A DNA stretch of 64,000 bases, from contig NC_061080.1 in the NCBI RefSeq assembly GCF_021917145.1, positions 4,942,693-5,006,692 on the forward strand, written 5' to 3'. The position numbers were made by a program, and so were the translations under genes. Positions within the stretch are counted from its first letter, which is position 1, and the number at the start of each line of letters is the position of its first letter. The notes beneath the pieces are model-generated. The model was given only the letters and a program-made list of their open reading frames with translations, did no database searches and was not told the origin of the DNA. Source of the stretch: Hypomesus transpacificus. Lineage: Eukaryota > Chordata > Actinopteri > Osmeriformes > Osmeridae. Of the stretch, positions 61,617-64,000 are shown piece after piece.

Positions 61617-63190
61617 TGCCCTCCAGTCTGCCAGAGCGGCTTTGAGGTCATCCGTCATCATTCTACTGGACCTTTCTGCAGCGTTTGACACGGTTAACCA
61701 CCAGATCCTGCTCTACAGACTTTCTGAGATGGGCATCACTGGCACTGCACTCCAGTGGATCTCATCCTACCTCTCGGGAAGATCCTACCAGGTCTCCTGG
61801 GGAGGCAAACTGTCAGACCCCCACCAGCTCTCCACCGGTGTCCCACAGGGCTCCGTCCTTGGACCCCTCCTCTTCTCTCTGTACACCACCTCACTTGGAC
61901 CATTCATCACCTCCCATGGCTTCTCCTACCACTGCTACGCCGACGACACCCAGCTGTACCTGTCGTTCCCCCCGACCGATCCGGGGATCTCAGCTAGGAT
62001 TGAGGCCTGCCTTGCAGGCATTTCCGCCTGGATGACCGAGCACCACCTCCAGCTGGACCTCGCCAAAACAGAACTTCTCATCATCCCGGCTAAACCCTCC
62101 ATCTCCCACGATCTGTCAATCACCCTGGGATCTGCGACGGTGACCCCCTCATCCTCTGCCAGGAGCCTTGGGGTTACCATGGATGACGAGCTCTCCCTCA
62201 CGGCCCACATCGCCGCAGTCTCCCGGTCTTGTAGATTCACCCTCTACAACATCTGGAAGATCAGGAGATACCTGTCTGAGCACTCCACCCAGCTGCTAGT
62301 CCAAGCACTGGTCCTCTCCAAGTTGGACTACTGCAACTCGCTGCTCGCTGATCTCCCAGCATGTGCAACCCGCCCTCTTCAGAGGATTCAGAACGCAGCG
62401 GCCCGCCTGGTCTACAATCTACCCAGACGCTCCCATGTTACCCCGCTCCTCATCTCTCTCCACTGGCTACCCATCAACGCCCGTATCAGATTCAAGACCC
62501 TGGTACTGACCTTCCGAGCAGTGAACGGGACTGCACCCGACTACATCAAGTCTCTCCTGCAACCTTACACCCCCACCCGTCACCTACGGTCTTCTTCAGA
62601 CAACGGTCTTCTTCAGACAACCGCCTGGTGGTCCCACCGCTCAAGACTGCCCGGTCCCAACACAAGCTCTTCTCCTGCCTGGCCCCCCAATGGTGGAACC
62701 AGCTCCCCACCTCCATCAGGGACACTGACTTTCTCCCCACCTTCAAGAAAAGGCTCAAGACGCACTTGTTCCGGGAGTACAACGGCACTTAAAAATGCTT
62801 GGCTGGACTTGTTAGTTAGTTTCCTCCAGGATCACAATGACTCTTATTGAGTGACTTTTTGCTCTTTTAGGTTAGATATAACGAAGTTAAGTCTTGTACT
62901 CGCTGTGAAATATTTTTACTGTTGATTGTTCTTCTACAGGTACAGTCCTGCACTTTTGTGGTTCATGTTGTTCAATTTGTAACTTGTGTAACTGTATGCT
63001 CTTATGGGTCTTCCCTTTGGCACTTGTTTAGCTTTTCACAATGTATGCTTCATGTTTTGGCTACTTGCAATGTTTGGGACTATCTCGTTGTTATGATCAG
63101 TGACCTATGCTCTTTTGTAAGCTCTCTCTTGGAAGTCGCTTTGGATAAAAGCCTCTGCTAAATGAATAAATGTAAATATAAATGTAAATG
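61617..63190 (+). mobile_element. L2-type LINE, 5'-truncated
   Basis: Contains the reverse transcriptase and C-terminal part of an L2 ORF2, a 3' UTR, and the characteristic tail (TGGATAAAAGCCTCTGCTAA) followed by TGTAAATATAAATGTAAATG-type short repeats. No endonuclease domain. Confidence 0.92.
61642..62792 (+). pseudogene. L2 reverse transcriptase, broken by a 17-bp tandem duplication
   Basis: RT motifs in order: [16 protein letters not shown] (first Asp), [17 protein letters not shown] and [11 protein letters not shown] (catalytic codons 61,936-61,947), then [15 protein letters not shown] and the C-terminal [15 protein letters not shown] and [13 protein letters not shown] blocks. At 62,587-62,620 the unit CGGTCTTCTTCAGACAA occurs twice in tandem. 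The extra 17 bases push the main frame out, and the normal C-terminus ([20 protein letters not shown] through [10 protein letters not shown]) lies in another frame, ending at 62,792. Confidence 0.92.
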
Positions 63191-64000
63191 TACTTGATTA
63201 CCATGTGCTTATATTAATTACAAATAGCAGATCAGCTGTTGCCTTTGTTCATAATGTTATGTATCTTATTATTCATTTCTATTCAGGTTTTCTGCTGTAA
63301 GCTACTGTATAATATGTCTATGACAGTCATCACCCTGAGTGTAGGACAAACACCTGCTGGTGCAACTGCACATTTGTATGGTCATTATTCTTGTCTTGTC
63401 AAGTGGGGAGTTCACTCCGTCCAATCAGCTGGTTGTCTAATACTTACATACCCGGAACCTGAACTTGAAATCACACAGTTATATTGGAGACTGACAACAA
63501 TTGATTCCATTCCATACAACCATTTAGGAGAAGTGTGGGGTGGAGACAGGGAAGTGGAGGGGGCGGGGGGCCTGGGGAGCCCCTGTTAAGATAAACTGGC
63601 AGTCTCAGTGCCAGAAGGGGTCACTCTGACACCATCTATATGGTGCCCAGGGCTGGCCGCTAACAACATTTTGATAATCCAAGGGTTAGGGTTCGGTTGT
63701 ATTCCACATAAATTCAGATTCAAGTAACTGTGTAGAAGATTGGACACAAACAATTGTGTTGTGTAGTTTACATTTTTGTTTGAATGTATGTTCAAATTGT
63801 TGACGCCAAACCAAAAGTGTTTGGTCTCCATACATAAAATTGAGAATGGGATTATGTCTACAACAAATCAGATTGAGGAACAGGATGCTTCATGAGCTAT
63901 ATACTGTACATTACAGGAAAATATTGTCTTATCAAGATATTACTGAGCATGTCACTAAGTTGTTTACATATTTAATCTATCTTGTTTTTGCAAAATGTAG
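63191..64000. other. Gene-free stretch to window end
   Basis: No supported feature. Confidence 0.5.

Overview
The window looks like a piece of a ray-finned (teleost) fish genome. It holds intron-containing vertebrate genes, animal-type replication-dependent histones, and a repeat mix typical of fish: Rex1/Babar, L2, L1, DIRS, Ty3/gypsy and Ty1/copia remnants, a tRNA-derived SINE and several hAT-type MITEs. I could not name the species.

Layout. (1) 1-17,476 is a large inverted repeat. A left arm (1-2,453) and a right arm (14,570-17,476) each carry a divergent H2B-H2A pair. The right copy is intact. The left copy has lost 454 bp, which removes the C-terminal half of H2B and its 3' stem-loop. 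(2) The 12-kb spacer holds a nested set of DNA elements (2,782-5,403) with a RecQ-like helicase fragment at its core. It also holds a full-length copia-type LTR element (7,230-14,369) with a 5-bp target duplication; that element is broken by a frameshift, a nonsense codon and a Rex1-type LINE inserted in its RNase H end. (3) 17.5-21.6 kb has a decayed gypsy fragment, a possible unrecognised exon pair and an hAT-like element with an internal ~90-bp minisatellite. (4) 22.1-23.7 kb has a three-exon gene for a charged coiled-coil protein that I cannot name, with two single-base frame breaks. (5) 25.2-40.1 kb, on the minus strand, is egln1 (HIF prolyl hydroxylase 2/PHD2). All five coding exons were recovered with consensus splice sites: an N-terminal MYND zinc finger, then the Fe(II)/2-oxoglutarate dioxygenase domain with all its metal and co-substrate ligands. 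Its introns hold an hAT element, a 35-bp-arm perfect palindrome next to a splice acceptor, an interstitial telomeric array, a DIRS remnant and a MITE. (6) 40.1-64 kb has no gene I can support. It holds an L1 3' fragment, a foldback element, a SINE, simple repeats and a 5'-truncated L2 LINE.

How it fits together. Two kinds of functional gene stand out: S-phase histone genes in an inverted cluster, and the cellular oxygen sensor egln1, which runs tail-to-tail toward the coiled-coil gene. Most of the rest is transposon debris. Insertion order can often be read from nesting and target-site duplications (Rex1 into copia; helicase-bearing element into a second element, itself inside a MITE).
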